Source: an uncultured Collinsella sp.
Lineage (GTDB): Bacteria; Actinomycetota; Coriobacteriia; Coriobacteriales; Coriobacteriaceae
Assembly (NCBI GenBank): GCA_902492825.1
Contig: CABUMZ010000009.1
Location: forward strand, 1 to 24,983
Length of the DNA stretch: 24,983 bases
Direction: 5' to 3'
Shown here: positions 23,550 through 24,983 of the stretch, piece by piece
Numbering within the stretch: position 1 is the first letter of the stretch
Layout: every line of letters starts with the position of its first letter
Position numbers and translations under genes: made by a program
Notes under the pieces: model-generated
The model's input: the letters and a program-made list of their open reading frames with translations, nothing else
What the model was told of the DNA's origin: nothing
The model's database searches: none

Positions 23550-24983
23550 GGATTCTCAAGCTCTTTAAAAAACATATCCTGGCACTGTTCGCAGCTATCG
23601 TACTTATCGTAATCAGCTGCAACGCCGATCTGGCGCTGCCTACCTATATGAGCGACATCGTCGACGTGGGCGTGCAGCAAGGCGGCATCGCCTCGCCCGT
23701 GCCCGACACCATTCGCGCCGAATCGCTCGACGACCTCGAACTCTTCATGAGCTCCAAGGACGCCAAGGCTGTGGAGGCCGTGTTTAGCAAGGCGGACAAT
23801 AACGGCATTCGAACGTACAAGGGCACCGAGGAGGAGCGTGCCGACGGCGGCAAGATTGCCGACATCATGAGCCTGCCCGAGACTGTCGTCCTTTCGTTCA
23901 ACCAGGGTATTGACGCCAACTCCATGGGCGACATGATGGGCACGTCCGGTGAAAAAGACAACAGCGGCGCCCAGGCCATGCCCACGCCCGAGCAGATGGC
24001 GGCGATGACGCCCGAGCAACTCGCCGAGATGCAGCAGAAGGCCGCTGCGGCGCAGAACATGCAAAAACAGATTGATGCCGACGGTGGCAAGATCACCATG
24101 AAGAGCCTGCGTCTAGGCGTTGAAGGCGGCCTAATCGACCAGGGCAAGCTCGTCGAGGGCGCCAACGATATGGCAGACAAAATGGGCTCCATGTCGGGCT
24201 CCATCGTGACCCAACGCGCCGTGAGCTATGTGCAAGACGAGTACAAGGCGCAGGGCATCGACCCCGCCGACGTGCAGAACGCCTACCTGGGCCGCATGGC
24301 GACCACGATGTTTGGTCTGTGCCTGGTGTCGCTCGTCGCCACCATCCTGACCGGTGCCGTGGCTTCGCGCACCGCCTGCTCCATCGCCCGCGACCTGCGC
24401 CGCGAGACCTTCAACAAGGTTATGCACTTCTCGCCGGCCGAGGTGGGCAAGTTTAGCCAGGCCTCGCTCATCACCCGCTGCACCAACGACATTCAGCAGA
24501 TCCAGATGGCCGCAACCCTGTTTATCCGCATGTGCCTGATGGCCCCCGTCATGGGCATCGTCGCCGTCATGCGCGTCCTGGCCAACCACACCGGCCTGGA
24601 GTGGACCATCGCCGTGGCCATCATCGCGGTTTCGGCCGTTGTCGGCGTGCTCATGGGCCTCACCATGCCCAAGTTCAAAAAGATGCAGAGCTTTGTGGAC
24701 CGCGTGAACCTTACCGCCCGCGAGCTGCTCGACGGCCTGATGCCCATCCGCTCGTTCAACCGCGAGGAGCATGAGCTCGAGCGTTTTGACAAGGCTTCGC
24801 TCGACCTAATGACCACGCAGCTCTACACCAACCGCGCCATGAGCTTTATGATGCCGCTCATGATGCTGGTCATGAATTGCATCACCGTGCTTATCGTCTG
24901 GTTTGGCGCGCAGGGCGTGTCCGACGGCGTGATGCAGGTCGGCAACATGATGGCGTTTATCTCCTACACCATGCAGATCGTCA
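23546..24983 (+). CDS. ABC exporter, transmembrane half (runs off the window)
   Basis: Only the first 479 residues are present; the ATPase domain should follow beyond the right edge. The GTG start at 23546 overlaps the marR stop (GTGA) and has AAGGAG 9 nt upstream. Residues 10-28 are the first membrane helix and LALPTYMSDIVDVGVQQGGI follows. A region of about 200 residues (40-250), including a Met/Gln/Pro-rich stretch (MPTPEQMAAMTPEQLAEM, 145-162), is inserted before the second helix at about 253-275. The later SFNREEHELERF segment (403-414) is typical of type-I exporter coupling regions. It is probably half of a heterodimeric drug or lipid exporter, with a partner gene likely next. The substrate is unknown. 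Confidence 0.88.
   Translation, partial: MRILKLFKKHILALFAAIVLIVISCNADLALPTYMSDIVDVGVQQGGIASPVPDTIRAESLDDLELFMSSKDAKAVEAVFSKADNNGIRTYKGTEEERADGGKIADIMSLPETVVLSFNQGIDANSMGDMMGTSGEKDNSGAQAMPTPEQMAAMTPEQLAEMQQKAAAAQNMQKQIDADGGKITMKSLRLGVEGGLIDQGKLVEGANDMADKMGSMSGSIVTQRAVSYVQDEYKAQGIDPADVQNAYLGRMATTMFGLCLVSLVATILTGAVASRTACSIARDLRRETFNKVMHFSPAEVGKFSQASLITRCTNDIQQIQMAATLFIRMCLMAPVMGIVAVMRVLANHTGLEWTIAVAIIAVSAVVGVLMGLTMPKFKKMQSFVDRVNLTARELLDGLMPIRSFNREEHELERFDKASLDLMTTQLYTNRAMSFMMPLMMLVMNCITVLIVWFGAQGVSDGVMQVGNMMAFISYTMQIV

Overview
The window looks like a chromosomal segment of a gut anaerobic actinobacterium of the class Coriobacteriia, most likely Collinsella. The reasons are high-GC coding DNA, actinobacterial-style proteins next to strictly anaerobic pyruvate formate-lyase metabolism, PTS-based sucrose use, and protein sequences that resemble Collinsella as I remember them. 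The genus is an inference; no rRNA is present to settle it.

Layout. 1-5.3 kb: aspartate-family amino acid genes, asd and lysC on the minus strand, facing away from thrC and thrB on the plus strand. 5.3-8.6 kb: an AT-richer accessory segment with a small XRE regulator divergent from a membrane protein carrying zinc-ribbon-like repeats, then a DUF3990 / XRE pair that looks like a toxin-antitoxin operon with a striking double palindrome in its promoter. 8.6-12 kb: minus-strand housekeeping genes, namely engB, a frameshifted mtnN, pflA and a degV-family gene. 12.2-17.9 kb: a sucrose/fructoside regulon of lacI-type repressor, an atypical GH32 enzyme, a sucrose-type PTS EIIBC and a canonical GH32 sucrose-6-phosphate hydrolase, with four related operator-like sites. 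18.1-20.5 kb: pyruvate formate-lyase encoded in two pieces, a 683-residue core that ends before the glycyl-radical domain and a separate 83-residue protein carrying that domain. 21-22.9 kb: a KdgT-type permease and a short-chain dehydrogenase. 23.1 kb to the right edge: a MarR regulator overlapping an ABC exporter gene that runs off the window.

How the genes connect. asd, lysC, thrB and thrC cover most of aspartate-to-threonine synthesis; homoserine dehydrogenase is not in the window. The PTS imports and phosphorylates sucrose and the GH32 enzymes cleave it. The sugars pass to pyruvate, which pyruvate formate-lyase, activated by PflA, splits to acetyl-CoA and formate.

The most notable points are the split pyruvate formate-lyase, three intergenic elements of about 110-125 bp that share a nested double-hairpin design but not sequence, the DUF3990 module with its nested operators, and the broken mtnN. 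No tRNA, rRNA, CRISPR array, insertion sequence or prophage was recognised.
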